Made by a program: the position numbers and the translations under genes. DNA of 64,000 nt from Macondimonas sp045864775 (GTDB lineage Bacteria; Pseudomonadota; Gammaproteobacteria; UBA5335). Below the pieces are notes generated by a model. That model searched no databases, had not been told where the DNA came from, and was given only the letters and a program-made list of their open reading frames with translations. The stretch is taken from assembly GCA_045864775.1 (NCBI GenBank), contig BTVR01000001.1, positions 806,001 through 870,000 of the forward strand, read 5' to 3'. Each line of letters opens with the position of its first letter. Positions within the stretch are counted from its first letter, which is position 1. Positions 52,373 to 61,244 of the stretch are shown in pieces.

Positions 52373-53377
52373 TCAGCCCCTTTGAGGGGACTGCGGTGCC
52401 GGCAGGTTGCGCTCCCATTCCAGGGCGCTGCCCACGATCAGGTCGAGGTTCGCATAACGCGGTGCCCAGTGCAGGAGACCGCGCAAGCGCGCCGGGTCGG
52501 CCACCATGAGCGGAAGGTCGCCGGGTCGGCGCGGCCGGTTGACGGTGGCGATCGCCTGCCCGCTGGCCGCACTCACGGCGGCCAGAACCTCGCGGACGCT
52601 GCGGCCCGTGCCGTAACCGCAGTTGAGCGTTACCGATCTGCCGCCCGTGCGCAGATAGTCGAGTGCGAGCACATGGGCGGCCGCAAGGTCTTCGACGTGG
52701 ATGTAGTCGCGGATGCCCGTGCCGTCCGGCGTGTCGTAATCGGTGCCGAAGACCTCCACGAACGGCCGCCGCCCCAGGGCGGCTTCGCAGGCGACCTTGA
52801 TCAACTGACCGGCTTGTGGCCCACGCGGTCCGATCCCGCCGCCCGGGGCACTGCCGGCAACGTTGAAATAGCGCAGTATGGCGTGGCGCATCGTCGTCGC
52901 GGCGCAGGCGTCGCGCACCATCCACTCGGCCATGAGCTTGGAACGGCCATAAGGATTGTGCGGTTCGGTCGGACTGTGTTCACTGGCAGGTCTGTCGAGC
53001 GCGGGAAGGGCGTAGACGGCGGCGGTCGAGGAAAACATGAAGTGCCGGACGTCTGCCCGGGCGCATGCCTTGAGCAGGGTCTGGGTCACGCAGGTGTTGG
53101 TTTCATAGTATTCGAGGGGACGGCTGACCGAATCGGGAACGCTGGTCCGGGCTGCGAAGTGCAGCACCGTATCGATGCCATGGCGAGTCAACAAATCCTC
53201 GAGCAGGGCAGCGTTGCCGGCATCCCCGACCACGATCTGTCCGAAACGGACGTTGTCCAGATGGCCGGTGGACAGGTCGTCCAGGATGATCAGAGACTCG
53301 CCCCGCTGACCGAGGAGGCGCGCGACATGCCCGCCGATATAGCCGGCCCCGCCGGTGATCAACACGCTGTTTGCCAT
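52373..53377 (-). CDS. galE: UDP-glucose 4-epimerase
   Basis: A 334-residue extended SDR interconverting UDP-glucose and UDP-galactose. LITGGAGYIGGHVARLL binds NAD, SSTAAVYA and NPYGRSKLMAEWM supply the Ser/Tyr/Lys triad, and RYFNVAGSAPGG plus GTGIRDYIHVEDLAAAHV are GalE hallmarks. The ATG at 53377 is the family start; the frame extends upstream without similarity. It is divergent from argG. It may feed LPS or exopolysaccharide sugars. Confidence 0.93.
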   Translation of the reverse strand: MANSVLITGGAGYIGGHVARLLGQRGESLIILDDLSTGHLDNVRFGQIVVGDAGNAALLEDLLTRHGIDTVLHFAARTSVPDSVSRPLEYYETNTCVTQTLLKACARADVRHFMFSSTAAVYALPALDRPASEHSPTEPHNPYGRSKLMAEWMVRDACAATTMRHAILRYFNVAGSAPGGGIGPRGPQAGQLIKVACEAALGRRPFVEVFGTDYDTPDGTGIRDYIHVEDLAAAHVLALDYLRTGGRSVTLNCGYGTGRSVREVLAAVSAASGQAIATVNRPRRPGDLPLMVADPARLRGLLHWAPRYANLDLIVGSALEWERNLPAPQSPQRG

Positions 53378-53544
53378 GACGATGGAGTTGCCTGATCCGA
53401 ACTTCCTGAGTTTTTTGTGGCACAAGCATAGCACCTGCGCTCCTCATGCCGGACCCTGCGCGGCGTGGCCGTTTTTTGCTAGCATCGCGCACTGCAGCCG
53501 AGCGCCGCGCCGCGGCTGGATTCGGCCACATCGATGAGGGTGCC

Positions 53545-54756
53545 ATGTCGACGATTCGCAAGGTGGTTCTGGCTTACTCGGGGGGACTCGATACCTCCGT
53601 CATCCTCAAGTGGCTACAGGAACACTACCGCTGCGAGGTGGTGACCTTCACAGCCGATCTGGGGCAGGGCGAGGAACTGGCGCCCGCGAGCGCCAAGGCA
53701 TCCTTGCTGGGCGTGAAGGAAATCTACATCGACGATCTGCGCGAGGAATTCGCCCGCGATTTCGTCTTTCCGATGTTCCGCGCCAACACGCTCTACGAGG
53801 GCGAGTATCTGCTCGGCACGTCCATCGCCCGACCACTCATCGCCAAGCGGCTGGTCGAGATCGCAACGGAGGTGGGCGCCGATGCCGTGGCCCATGGCGC
53901 GACCGGCAAGGGCAATGATCAGGTGCGTTTCGAACTCGGTGTGCTGGCGCTCAAGCCGGCCCTGCGCGTCATCGCGCCGTGGCGGGAATGGGACCTCACC
54001 AGCCGCGAAACCCTGCTGGCCTACGCCGAACGCCACGGCATCCCCATCGAACGGCAGGGCCAGAAAAGCCCGTATTCCACCGATGCCAACCTGCTGCACA
54101 TTTCCTACGAAGGCGGCATTCTGGAAGATCCCTGGACCGAGCCTGAGGAATCCATGTGGCGCTGGTCGGTGGCGCCGGAGCAGGCACCGGACGCGCCGCA
54201 GTATCTGGAGCTCGATTTCGAACGGGGCGATCTGGTCGCCATCGATGGGCAACCGCATACGCCTGCAGGTGCGCTGGCTGCCCTCAACCAGATCGGCGGC
54301 GCGCATGGCGTGGGCCGGCTGGACATCGTCGAGAACCGCTATGTCGGCATGAAATCACGGGGCTGCTATGAGACGCCGGGCGGCACGATTCTCCTCAAGG
54401 CCCACCGCGCGCTCGAGTCGCTCACGCTGGATCGTGAGGAAGCGCATTTGAAGGATGAGCTGATGCCGCGCTATGCCAGCCTGGTCTACAACGGCTACTG
54501 GTGGAGCCCCGAGCGGCGCATGCTGCAGGCTGCCATCGACGCCACCCAGGCGCGCGTCAACGGACGGGTACGCGTCAAGCTCTACAAGGGCAACGTCACG
54601 GTGGTGGGGCGCCAATCGGCCGACAGCCTGTTCGATGCGCGGATCGCCACGTTCGAGGACGACGCCGGCGCCTACAATCAGGCCGATGCCACCGGCTTCA
54701 TCCGGCTGAACGGTCTGCGCTTGGCGATTGGCGCGCGGCGCAACGAAAAGGGCTAA
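53545..54756 (+). CDS. argG: Argininosuccinate synthase
   Basis: A 403-residue enzyme joining citrulline and aspartate with ATP. The PP-loop is VLAYSGGLDTSVILKWL (~8-24), with FTADLGQGEEL, HGATGKGNDQVRFE, YSTDANLLHISYEGG and EDPW as further hallmarks. The start is the ATG at 53545 with GAGGG upstream. It matches the type-1 ArgG length. argH is not adjacent here. Divergent from galE, 168 bp away. Confidence 0.97.
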   Translation: MSTIRKVVLAYSGGLDTSVILKWLQEHYRCEVVTFTADLGQGEELAPASAKASLLGVKEIYIDDLREEFARDFVFPMFRANTLYEGEYLLGTSIARPLIAKRLVEIATEVGADAVAHGATGKGNDQVRFELGVLALKPALRVIAPWREWDLTSRETLLAYAERHGIPIERQGQKSPYSTDANLLHISYEGGILEDPWTEPEESMWRWSVAPEQAPDAPQYLELDFERGDLVAIDGQPHTPAGALAALNQIGGAHGVGRLDIVENRYVGMKSRGCYETPGGTILLKAHRALESLTLDREEAHLKDELMPRYASLVYNGYWWSPERRMLQAAIDATQARVNGRVRVKLYKGNVTVVGRQSADSLFDARIATFEDDAGAYNQADATGFIRLNGLRLAIGARRNEKG

Positions 54757-54860
54757 GACCGCTCGCGCGGCACCGAATGGTCGGCGGGTTTCATAGACCG
54801 TTCGGCACGCCCCGGGCGCCCCCGGGCCGGCGAACGCGATCCCCATATAACCATGCTGGA

Positions 54861-54890
54861 TTAAGATAGCAATATTGATTCCTTTATAAG
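54861..54890 (+). promoter_or_regulatory. Possible sigma70 promoter of cysH
   Basis: TTAAGA (54861-54866) and TATAAG (54885-54890) are separated by 18 bp in a conspicuously AT-rich patch of about 50 bp upstream of cysH. The ATG lies 69 bp past the -10. The AT-rich flank could also bind a CysB-type activator, but no defined site is recognised. Confidence 0.35.
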
Positions 54891-54958
54891 CTAAGCGGGC
54901 ATTGGTAGCGTACCGTTCAAGTTCCTTTTCGGACGGTACATCTCCCGCGAGGCCTGCC

Positions 54959-55699
54959 ATGTCCGTTTCCTCCGTGTCCCCGCTCATTCACAAGTCGGCA
55001 CCCGAGCGCGAGGCGATCGACAGGGACGCCCTGAATCCCCTTCTGGCCGAGGCCAGCGCCGAGGCGCGCGTCGGCTGGGCACTCGATCGCTTCGGAAGCT
55101 CCATTGTGCTGACGTCGAGCTTCGGCGCTCAGGCCGCCGTGTGCCTGCACATGGTCACCCGCCAGCGGCCGGATATCCCGGTGATCCTCGTCGACACCGG
55201 CTATCTGTTCCCGGAGACCTACCGCTACATCGACGATCTGACGCAGCGACTGGATCTGAATCTCAAGGTCTACCGTGCGGCGCTGAGCCCTGCCTGGCAG
55301 GAGGCGCGCTACGGGCGGCTGTGGGAACAGGACGTCGAGGGACTCGATCGCTATAACCAGATGAACAAGGTCGAGCCCATGCAGCGTGCGCTCGAAGAAC
55401 TGGGGGCGAAGGCCTGGATCGCAGGCCTGCGCCGCCAGCAGTCGGCCAGTCGGCAGCATCTGCAGGTGCTCGGCAATCAGAACGGCCGCACCAAGGTCCA
55501 TCCGCTCGTCGACTGGACCGATCGCGACATCTACCTCTACATGACCCGTCACGAACTGCCCTATCATCCGCTGTGGCACAAGGGTTACGTGTCCATCGGC
55601 GATGTGCACACCACCCGTCCCCTGGGCGATGGCATGACCGAGGAAGACACGCGCTTTTTCGGGCTCAAGCGGGAATGCGGCCTGCACGAACGCGCCTGA
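54959..55699 (+). CDS. cysH: Phosphoadenylyl-sulfate (PAPS) reductase
   Basis: A 246-residue sulfonucleotide reductase making sulfite. SSFGAQAAVCLHM and VDTGYLFPETYRYIDDL form the nucleotide site, IAGLRRQQSASR is conserved, and the active-site Cys is in the tail KRECGLHERA. The paired Cys-Cys and C-x-x-C of the 4Fe-4S APS reductases are missing, so this is the PAPS-specific, thioredoxin-dependent type as in E. coli. Its product sulfite is also the substrate of the SqdB-like enzyme at 3432. The GTG/TTG starts upstream are rejected in favour of the ATG. Confidence 0.93.
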   Translation: MSVSSVSPLIHKSAPEREAIDRDALNPLLAEASAEARVGWALDRFGSSIVLTSSFGAQAAVCLHMVTRQRPDIPVILVDTGYLFPETYRYIDDLTQRLDLNLKVYRAALSPAWQEARYGRLWEQDVEGLDRYNQMNKVEPMQRALEELGAKAWIAGLRRQQSASRQHLQVLGNQNGRTKVHPLVDWTDRDIYLYMTRHELPYHPLWHKGYVSIGDVHTTRPLGDGMTEEDTRFFGLKRECGLHERA

Positions 55700-55789
55700 G
55701 GTCGACGTGACGCCGCGGGGCAGGCGGCTATAATCGGCCTTTGCCCCGCCGGCCAAGTTCCCGGGGCGCTCGATTCTCCGGAGAGCCCC

Positions 55790-57370
55790 GTGAGCGCCAA
55801 TCGCATCTATCTCTACGACAGTACCCTGCGCGACGGCCAACAGACCCAAGGGGTCGATTTCACGGTCGGGGACAAGATCGCCATCGCCCATGAGCTCGAC
55901 GCGCTCGGCATCGACTATGTCGAAGGCGGCTGGCCCGGCGCCAATCCAACCGACGATGCCTTCTTCGCTGCTGCGCCCGCGCTGCGCCGCGCACGGCTGA
56001 GCGCCTTCGGCATGACCCGTCGTCCGGGCCGGAAACCTGAGGAAGACGCCGGGCTGATGCGGATTCTGGACAGCGGCGCTCCCGTGGTCTGCATGGTGGG
56101 CAAGACCTGGGATTTCCATGTCGAGGTCGCGCTGCGCAGCACGCTGGCCGAGAACCTCGAGATGATCGCCGACAGCATCGCCTTCGCCCGCAGCCGGGTC
56201 GACGAGGTGATGTTCGACGCCGAGCATTTCTTCGACGGCTACAAGGCCAATCCCGATTTCGCCTTGCGCTGCATCGAGGCAGCCTTGAACGCTGGCGCGC
56301 GCTGGGCTGTGCTGTGTGACACCAACGGCGGCAGCCTGCCGCACGAAGTGGAAGCCATCACGCGCGAGGTCGCGGCGCGCTTTCCCGGCGAGCGGCTCGG
56401 CATCCATTGCCATGACGACACCGGCAACGCCGTGGCCAACAGCCTGGCTGCGGTGCGCTCAGGGATCCGGCAGGTGCAGGGCACGCTCAACGGGCTGGGC
56501 GAGCGCTGCGGGAATGCGAATCTCGTCTCCCTGCTGCCCTCCCTGATGCTCAAGATGGGCTATGAAACGGGCCTCAGTCGCGAGGATCTGCGCCAGCTCA
56601 CGCATGTCTCGCGGGTGGTGGATGAGCGACTCAACCGTGCCCACAACCGCCATGCACCCTATGTTGGCGAAAATGCCTTCGCGCACAAGGGCGGGCTGCA
56701 CGTCTCGGCGGTGGAAAAGGACGCGCGCAGCTATGAGCACCTCCAGCCCGAGGACGTCGGCAACACGCGCAAGATCCTGGTGTCGGATCAGGCCGGGCGC
56801 TCCAATGTGCTCTCGCTGCTCCGCGAGGTGGGGATGGCGATCGAGGCGAGTGACCCGCGCATCGACCGGCTGGTGCGGCTGGTCAAGGAACGCGAATTCA
56901 TCGGCTACACCTACGATGGTGCCGAGGCGAGTTTCGAGCTGCTCGCCCGCCAGGAGCTGGAACAGCTCACGCCACCCTTCGAACTGGTGAGTTACCGGGT
57001 GATGGACGAGCGGCGCATGACCGAGACCGGCGCGCCCTTCACCCTCGCCGAGGCGACGATGAAGGTGCGCGTCGACGGCGAACTGCACATGACCGTGGCC
57101 GAGGGCAACGGCCCCGTGAACGCGCTCGACCGCGCCTTGCGCAAGGCGCTGCTGGCAGCTTACCCCGCGCTGGTCGACATGCATCTGGTGGACTACAAGG
57201 TGCGCATCCTGGGTTCGGGTGCAGGGACCGACGCCCTGATCCGGGTCATGATCGAAAGCACCGACGGCACCGGCCGGCGCTGGACCACGGTCGGGGTGTC
57301 GAGCAACGTCATCGAAGCCTCTTGGCAGGCGCTTTCCGACGCCGTGGCCTACAAGCTCCACGCCGCCTGA
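55790..57370 (+). CDS. cimA: (R)-citramalate synthase
   Basis: A 526-residue LeuA-superfamily enzyme condensing pyruvate and acetyl-CoA to citramalate, the first step of threonine-independent isoleucine synthesis. DSTLRDGQQTQGVDF, YVEGGWPGANPTD, CDTNGGSLPHEV and HCHDDTGNAVANSLAA mark the catalytic barrel; GENAFAHKGGLHVSAV and the C-terminal allosteric domain (~400-526) complete it. The E-G-G-W-P form separates it from isopropylmalate synthase. GTG start with a GGAG-like site. Homocitrate or re-specific variants are less likely. Confidence 0.92.
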   Translation: MSANRIYLYDSTLRDGQQTQGVDFTVGDKIAIAHELDALGIDYVEGGWPGANPTDDAFFAAAPALRRARLSAFGMTRRPGRKPEEDAGLMRILDSGAPVVCMVGKTWDFHVEVALRSTLAENLEMIADSIAFARSRVDEVMFDAEHFFDGYKANPDFALRCIEAALNAGARWAVLCDTNGGSLPHEVEAITREVAARFPGERLGIHCHDDTGNAVANSLAAVRSGIRQVQGTLNGLGERCGNANLVSLLPSLMLKMGYETGLSREDLRQLTHVSRVVDERLNRAHNRHAPYVGENAFAHKGGLHVSAVEKDARSYEHLQPEDVGNTRKILVSDQAGRSNVLSLLREVGMAIEASDPRIDRLVRLVKEREFIGYTYDGAEASFELLARQELEQLTPPFELVSYRVMDERRMTETGAPFTLAEATMKVRVDGELHMTVAEGNGPVNALDRALRKALLAAYPALVDMHLVDYKVRILGSGAGTDALIRVMIESTDGTGRRWTTVGVSSNVIEASWQALSDAVAYKLHAA

Positions 57371-57451
57371 TCCTCTAGCGCTTCCGTCCTTCCAGACCCC
57401 GCGCGCGCGGCCGATAGCAACGCAGGCGGGGTGAGGTGAGGGGCAGAAGAC

Positions 57452-58939
57452 ATGCCGGAGGTGCGCGATCTGGGCTTGATCCTCGACAGCGGCGTGCCGC
57501 TGGTGGTGATCGAGACGCACGAGGAGCAGCGCGTTCTGGAGCTGGTGACGCGGCTCGCCATCGCGCGCGACTGGACGGTTTTCACCTGGAGCGCCACCGC
57601 GGGCCTGCGGCGCGAGCCGGCCGATGCCGAAACGCCGGCGCCGGTCGGCACGCGCAAGCCGGAGGGCGCGCTGGAACACATCCGCGACGAGCCCGCGGCC
57701 GGCCTCTATGTCCTCTTCGATTTTCACCCTTACCTTGCCGATGCACCGCTCGTCGTGCGCCTGTTGCGCGACATCGCCCAAAGGCCGCTGCCGTGCCCCT
57801 TGCACCTGTTCCTGGTCGGGCCGCGCTGCGAGCTGCCCGAAGAACTGCATCGCCTCGCGGCGCGATTCATGCTGCGTCTGCCGGACGCCGCAGCGTTGGA
57901 GCGGCTGGTGCGCGAGGAAGCACAGTCCTGGAGCGCGGCCCATCGCGGGGCGCGGGTGCGCAGCGATCGCCGCCAGCTGGAGCGAATCGTCCAGAACCTG
58001 CGCGGACTGCCCGAGCAGGACGCGCGGCGGCTGCTGCGCGGCGCGATCTGGGATGACGGGGCGCTTACCGAGGCGGATCTGCCCACGCTCAACAAAGCCC
58101 GGTTCGAGCTGCTCGATCTGTCCGGCGCAGTGCATTTCGAGCTCGAGACGGCGCGTCCCGATGATCTGGGCGGTCTGCGTCGCTTCAAGGCTTGGCTGGC
58201 CGAGCGGCAGGCCGCTTTTCTGGGGTCGGGTCTGGCCGCCGGCCTGCCGCCGCCGCGCGGAGTGCTGCTCCTGGGCGTGCAGGGCAGCGGCAAGAGCCTT
58301 GCGGCGCGCGCCGTCGCCGGGGCCTGGGGCGTTCCCCTGCTGCGGCTCGACATGGGTACGCTTTACAACAAGTATTACGGAGAATCCGAACGCAATCTGC
58401 GCAGTGCCCTGACCCTGGCCGAAAACATGGCGCCCTGCGTGCTGTGGATCGACGAAATCGAAAAGGCGTTGGCGAGCGGCGGCGACGATGGCGGCACCTC
58501 GCGGCGCATGCTCGGCACCCTGCTCACGTGGCTGGCCGAGCGGCCCGCGCCGGTCTTCGTCGCCGCCACGGCCAACGACATCGCGCAGCTGCCGCCCGAA
58601 CTGATCCGCAAGGGGCGGTTGGACGAGATCTTTTTCGTCGACCTGCCCGATGCCGCGGTGCGGGCTGACATCTTTGCCATCCAACTGCGCAAGCGCGCGC
58701 TCGAGGCGGCGGGTTTCGATCGGGCCGAGCTGGCGCGGCTGAGCGAGGGGTTTTCCGGCGCCGAGATCGAGCAGGCCGTGGTCTCGGCTTGTTACGGCGC
58801 GGCTGCAGCGGGGCGGGGCGCCCGGCAGGAGGATGTGGCGCGGGCGATCGGCCAAACGCGGCCGCTTGCGCACGTCATGGCCGAATCGATCGCGGCGCTG
58901 CGCGATTGGGCGCGCGGTCGCACCGTGCCGGCTGATTGA
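57452..58939 (+). CDS. Ycf46-like AAA+ ATPase
   Basis: A 495-residue protein like chloroplast/cyanobacterial Ycf46. An N-terminal region (~1-240) with IETHEEQRVLELVTRLA and FDFHPYLADAPLVVRLLRD precedes the AAA domain: Walker A GVQGSGKSLAARAVAG (~274-289), GESERNLRSALTLAENMAPC, Walker B VLWIDEIEKALASGG, AATANDIAQLPPELIRKGR with sensor 1 and an Arg finger, and SEGFSGAEIEQAVVSACYGA. Cytosolic; predicted to remodel protein complexes. It has no obvious neighbour in its pathway; 81 bp after cimA. Confidence 0.87.
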   Translation: MPEVRDLGLILDSGVPLVVIETHEEQRVLELVTRLAIARDWTVFTWSATAGLRREPADAETPAPVGTRKPEGALEHIRDEPAAGLYVLFDFHPYLADAPLVVRLLRDIAQRPLPCPLHLFLVGPRCELPEELHRLAARFMLRLPDAAALERLVREEAQSWSAAHRGARVRSDRRQLERIVQNLRGLPEQDARRLLRGAIWDDGALTEADLPTLNKARFELLDLSGAVHFELETARPDDLGGLRRFKAWLAERQAAFLGSGLAAGLPPPRGVLLLGVQGSGKSLAARAVAGAWGVPLLRLDMGTLYNKYYGESERNLRSALTLAENMAPCVLWIDEIEKALASGGDDGGTSRRMLGTLLTWLAERPAPVFVAATANDIAQLPPELIRKGRLDEIFFVDLPDAAVRADIFAIQLRKRALEAAGFDRAELARLSEGFSGAEIEQAVVSACYGAAAAGRGARQEDVARAIGQTRPLAHVMAESIAALRDWARGRTVPAD

Positions 58940-58958
58940 GCGATCGCGACGCGTCCGG

Positions 58959-59780
58959 TCAGTGCGCGCCGAAGCGCTTCCACACCCGCCCCATGAGGGT
59001 ACTGATCGCAGGCGGATACAGGCGCGTGAGGCCATCGCTGAGGTAGGCATCGAGGCCGACCCGAACGCGGGCCCGATTGTGACGGATGGCGCTTTCGATC
59101 TTGGCCGCGACCCGCTCGGGCGCCGTGCCGAAGCGATCCATCTGCAACTGAGCCTGCTGCAGCAAGGCGCGGTGGTCGGCGCGCTGCGCGCGTGCGGATC
59201 TGAAGATATTGGTGCGGATGGCGCCCGGATGCATCGCGGTCACGCCGATGCCGCTGCCGGTCAATTCGGCGCGCAGCGATTCGGTGAAGCCGCGCACCGC
59301 GAACTTGCTGGCGCAATAGGCGCCCTGAGTCGGCAGGCCGTAGAAACCGAACATGCTGGAGAGGTTGACGATGTGGCCCTCGCCTGCGCGGCGCAGCGTC
59401 GGCAGGAAGAACGTGCAGCCGTAGACCACGCCCCAGAAGTTGGTGGCGAACAGCCACTCGAAATCATCCAGTGCCTCCGCCGCCACAGGATCGAACACCA
59501 TGACGCCTGCGTTATTGACGACGATGTGCGCCGCGCCATGCGCCGCGAGGACGGCCTCGGGCAGGGCCGCCATCTGTGCCTTGTCGGCGACGTCGACGGT
59601 GTGGGTGCTGACGGCGGCTCCCAGCGCGGCGGCCTCGGCCGCGGCTTGCGCGTTGGTTTCCGCATCGATGTCGGCCAGTGCCAGCCGGCAGCCGGCGCGC
59701 GCCAGCCGCAAGGCGGTTGCCCGGCCGATGCCGCTGCCGGACCCCGTGATGACGGCTACTTTGCCTTGCATGCTGCGCAT
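58959..59780 (-). CDS. SDR-family oxidoreductase
   Basis: A 273-residue short-chain dehydrogenase. VAVITGSGSGIGRATALRLA binds NAD(P), VNNAGVM is the classical motif, the catalytic SSMFGFYGLPTQGAYCASK holds Ser, Tyr and Lys, and HPGAIRTNIFRSA follows. The longer C-terminus with TRLYPPAISTLMGRVW is typical of the dehydrogenases with a lipid-like substrate (for example retinol or steroid SDRs). The ATG at 59780 is used; upstream frame residues are unlike the family. Substrate unknown. Confidence 0.88.
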   Translation of the reverse strand: MRSMQGKVAVITGSGSGIGRATALRLARAGCRLALADIDAETNAQAAAEAAALGAAVSTHTVDVADKAQMAALPEAVLAAHGAAHIVVNNAGVMVFDPVAAEALDDFEWLFATNFWGVVYGCTFFLPTLRRAGEGHIVNLSSMFGFYGLPTQGAYCASKFAVRGFTESLRAELTGSGIGVTAMHPGAIRTNIFRSARAQRADHRALLQQAQLQMDRFGTAPERVAAKIESAIRHNRARVRVGLDAYLSDGLTRLYPPAISTLMGRVWKRFGAH

Positions 59781-59880
59781 CACTTGTCCTCCCTGACGGC
59801 AATGATTCCTTGGCCGATGGGGCTTAGTCGGCCTCGGTTGTGAAGGGATCCGCATGGCCTGGGGCGTCCCTATGAGTCTG

Positions 59881-60639
59881 CTATCCCGTAGCATCGGTCA
59901 TGACGACGAGGCACATCAGCGAAAGCGCCTCGGCACGCTCCACCAGCGCGCCGGCCAGATCGCCGGTGAATCCTCCCACATCGCGCAACGCTTTCCATCG
60001 CCAGTAAAGCACCAGCGCACCATTCGACAAGACGAGGACACCGGCCGCCGGCAGGCCCGCCAAAAGGCCGAGTCCGATCACGGTCAGGGCGAGGCTCGCG
60101 AGACAGGCCGGCCGGTCGTGATGGCGCGCGAGAGCCTCCCCGAGTCCGCCGACGCGCACATAAGGCGTGCTCAGAAAGGCGGCGACCACCAGACTGCGGC
60201 CGATCACAGGGGCGATCACGAGCGTGGTGATAGCCCCGTCGGCCGACAGCAGGTGCGTCAACGCGGCGTATTTGGCGAGCAGCACGAGCACGACGGCGAC
60301 CACGCCCGCCGGCCCGGCGCGCGGGTCTTGCAGCACCGCGAGACGGCGGGCGCGGTCACCACCCGCAGCGGCGGCATCGGCCGTGTCGGCCAGGCCGTCC
60401 AGATGCAGGCCACCGGTCAGCCAGGCCCAGAGGGCCACGATGAGCGCCGCGGTGACGCCCGGTGCCAGGGGCAGAAAAATGCCGAGCGAGACCGTCGCGC
60501 CAGCCAGCAGGGCGCCGATGAGTGCGCCGACGAACGGATACCATGCGAGCGAACGGCCCACGGCGATCGGATCATGGTCGACCGCAGGGACCGGCAGCCG
60601 GGTGAGGAATCCCGTCGCCAGAGGCAAGCCCTTCATCAC
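59881..60639 (-). CDS. cobS: Adenosylcobinamide-GDP ribazoletransferase
   Basis: A 252-residue integral membrane protein, cobalamin synthase, joining adenosylcobinamide-GDP to alpha-ribazole. ATGFLTRLPVP at the N-terminus, YPFVGALIGALL, LTGGLHLDGLADTADA with the metal-binding Asp residues, and DPRAGPAGVVAVV are CobS hallmarks, with six or more hydrophobic spans. It overlaps the upstream cobC-like phosphatase gene by four bases. No cobU or cobT is seen in the window. Confidence 0.95.
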   Translation of the reverse strand: MMKGLPLATGFLTRLPVPAVDHDPIAVGRSLAWYPFVGALIGALLAGATVSLGIFLPLAPGVTAALIVALWAWLTGGLHLDGLADTADAAAAGGDRARRLAVLQDPRAGPAGVVAVVLVLLAKYAALTHLLSADGAITTLVIAPVIGRSLVVAAFLSTPYVRVGGLGEALARHHDRPACLASLALTVIGLGLLAGLPAAGVLVLSNGALVLYWRWKALRDVGGFTGDLAGALVERAEALSLMCLVVMTDATG

Positions 60640-61244
60640 GGCCGCGTGCCATGCGACAGCAGGCGCGGCGGCCCGTCACCGAGGCTCACGGTCGAGCGGC
60701 AGGCGTAAGGCACGTCGATGCGCAGCATGTGGGTCAGTGGCATGCCCAGCAGCCGGCTCAGCAGCACCCGGATCACGCCGCCGTGGATGACCCACAGCCA
60801 GGGACCCGCCGTCATGCGTTCCTGCCACTCGGCATGGGCGGCATCGATGCGGGCCGCGAAATCCGTCAGGGTCTCGCCCTGCGGGGGCGGGTGGCCGACC
60901 GGATCGTCCCAGAACGCCAGCAGAGCTTCTCGATCCTCGGCCAGGATGGCATCGGCCGTGCGGCCCTCCCAGGCGCCGAAGTCGAGTTCCTGCAAGCGCG
61001 CGTCGACGTGGACCGGAATGTCCCGCGTTCCCCCGAGCCAGTGCGCGAAGGCCGCGCAGCGCTGCAGCGGTGAGGTGACGATACCGCGCCAGGGAGCGGG
61101 TTCGACAGTGGCACTGCGCAACTGTTCCCAGCCTGTGGCGCTCAAGGGGTCGTCGCGGCGCCCCCGATACAGGGCGCCGCCCTGCGGTTCACCATGGCGC
61201 AGCAGCGTCAACCGCACGCCACGATCGGGGTCGTCCATGAGCAT
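60636..61244 (-). CDS. Histidine phosphatase family protein, likely alpha-ribazole phosphatase (CobC-like)
   Basis: About 202 residues. TLLRHGEPQGGALYRGRRDDPLS has the R-H-G phosphate site, followed by GIVTSPLQRCAAFAHWL, LQELDFGAWEGR with the general acid Glu, and WVIHGGVIRVLLSRLL with the second His. Overlapping cobS by four bases points to alpha-ribazole-5-phosphate phosphatase in the lower-ligand pathway. The ATG at 61244 with GGAG is preferred to 61238. Family certain, substrate from context. Confidence 0.85.
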   Translation of the reverse strand: MLMDDPDRGVRLTLLRHGEPQGGALYRGRRDDPLSATGWEQLRSATVEPAPWRGIVTSPLQRCAAFAHWLGGTRDIPVHVDARLQELDFGAWEGRTADAILAEDREALLAFWDDPVGHPPPQGETLTDFAARIDAAHAEWQERMTAGPWLWVIHGGVIRVLLSRLLGMPLTHMLRIDVPYACRSTVSLGDGPPRLLSHGTRP

